From contig DIKJ01000176.1 of assembly GCA_002424525.1 (NCBI GenBank), positions 1-6,690 on the forward strand: DNA of 6,690 nt, given 5' to 3'. The DNA is from Bacteroidales bacterium UBA5621. GTDB lineage: Bacteria > Bacteroidota > Bacteroidia > Bacteroidales > VadinHA17. The position numbers were made by a program, and so were the translations under genes. This document shows, in pieces, positions 5,978-6,690 of this stretch. Positions within the stretch are counted from its first letter, which is position 1; every line of letters starts with the position of its first letter. The notes under the pieces were generated by a model that saw only the letters and a program-made list of their open reading frames with translations, had not been told where the DNA came from and searched no databases.

Positions 5978-6690
5978 TTATTTAATTGTACGTGCAAGTT
6001 CATCATATTTCCCGGCAATCTCAGGATCACTCTGCCTGTAAGTATCCGCCAGTGCTTCAATCGCAGGCCTGTAATGCGGATTCAAAACAATGCATTCCCT
6101 GAGTATGCTTCGGGCTTTCAGTAAATCATTTTCAGCCACCAGCCCCGACAGGGCCACATATGCTTCAAAATATTTACGGTTAATATCTATCACTCTTTCA
6201 TAGAACCCGGTTGCCTCACCTTTCCTGCCCTCAGCGACTGCGATATTGCCCAGATACATAATGATCGGTTCGCAACCGGGATTTACCTCCAGTCCCTTTC
6301 TAAGCAAGGAGTCAGCTCTCTCTCTTTGCCCGTCTGCGTACAAAGCTGCCGCAAAATTATAAAAAATCAGTTCATTCCTGTCATCCTCGCATATTGCTTT
6401 TTCATAATATTCAATCGCCTTGTCGATCTGGCCTGAGTTCAACGCTTCATATCCGTAGTAATCATTTTTCGCTCTTCTTTCAAGAACGGCACATACAGGA
6501 ACACCTCCGGCATGTATCAGATGTATGGCATTTTCAGGCGGCCAGATTCCTTTCCTCAGCTGATATGGCGGAATATACCTGTTGACAACGATTGCGTAGT
6601 CCCAGTCGTGCTGGCTTCTCTCTTCGTATCTGAAGTAGGAGGTTTTAATGGAAGGATGATCCCTGAATTGCCATAACACTGAATACGTGG
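5978..6690 (-). CDS. TPR-repeat protein, C-terminal part (cut by the window edge)
   Basis: Only the last 237 or so residues are visible. The frame stays open to the right edge (…TYSVLWQFRDHP), and the first possible start inside the window is a GTG at 6679 that sits within this conserved-looking stretch, so the true start lies beyond 6690. The visible N-terminal 70 residues contain FRYEERSQHDWDYAIVVNRY, QLRKGIWPPENAIH and GGVPVCAVLERR, a folded domain I do not firmly recognise. From about 6463 down to the stop there are four to five tetratricopeptide repeats (GYEALNSGQIDKAIEYYEKA; FAAALYADGQRERADSLLRKG; LGNIAVAEGRKGEATGFYERV; and two weaker ones). The arrangement recalls the soluble C-terminal end of large Bacteroidetes membrane proteins, possibly a glycosyltransferase of the PMT/DUF2723 type, but that is a guess. 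Co-directional with the small anchored protein. Confidence 0.7.
   Translation of the reverse strand, partial: TYSVLWQFRDHPSIKTSYFRYEERSQHDWDYAIVVNRYIPPYQLRKGIWPPENAIHLIHAGGVPVCAVLERRAKNDYYGYEALNSGQIDKAIEYYEKAICEDDRNELIFYNFAAALYADGQRERADSLLRKGLEVNPGCEPIIMYLGNIAVAEGRKGEATGFYERVIDINRKYFEAYVALSGLVAENDLLKARSILRECIVLNPHYRPAIEALADTYRQSDPEIAGKYDELARTIK

Noticed and set aside
5968..6060. 31-codon N-terminal extension of the small anchored protein
   Set aside because: It would overlap the end of the TPR gene and place a non-signal sequence before an evident signal peptide at 5967.

Overview
The window looks like chromosomal DNA of a Bacteroidota (Bacteroidetes) bacterium, most likely an environmental or gut-type Bacteroidales relative. 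This is an inference from three things: gene starts lack Shine-Dalgarno sequences and sit behind AT-rich leaders, the gene leaders are short, and the protein families (COG0673-type oxidoreductase next to a xylose-isomerase-like TIM barrel, NfsA-like nitroreductase with a long C-terminal tail, secreted PHP phosphoesterase) are common in that phylum. No rRNA, tRNA, CRISPR, insertion sequence, integrase or phage gene was seen.

Layout. Positions 1-48 may be the last 16 codons of a + strand gene. A compact GC-rich cluster of hairpin-forming repeats follows (51-112, plus a small palindrome up to 134). Next come two minus-strand genes in one tight operon: an NfsA-like FMN nitroreductase (1270-2028, read first) and a secreted PHP-domain phosphoesterase (135-1265), with 4 nt between them. 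A 170-nt divergent intergenic region (2029-2198) holds the likely promoters and two copies of the palindromic 9-mer GAAACTTTC. To its right is a + strand three-gene operon: sugar phosphate isomerase/epimerase-like TIM barrel (2199-3191), MFS permease (3248-4501) and Gfo/Idh/MocA dehydrogenase (4554-5690). It meets, tail to tail with 4 nt between stops, a second minus-strand operon made of a TPR-repeat protein cut by the right edge (5978-6690) and a 90-residue signal-peptide plus C-terminal-anchor protein (5695-5967).

How the genes work together. The + strand trio reads as a minimal sugar or cyclitol utilisation cassette: the permease brings in a polar compound, the NAD(P)-dependent dehydrogenase oxidises or reduces a hydroxyl/keto group, and the metal-dependent TIM barrel isomerises, epimerises or otherwise processes the keto product. 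Keto-sugar or inositol-like chemistry fits, but the substrate cannot be read from sequence. There is no kinase, glycoside hydrolase, SusC/D pair or regulator inside the window. The PHP protein is probably periplasmic and hydrolyses a phosphoester. Its pairing with a cytoplasmic nitroreductase has no obvious metabolic logic. Nothing here amounts to a clearly new system. The items most worth a second look are the hairpin cluster, the paired palindromes in the divergent promoter region, the sugar trio and the small anchored protein.
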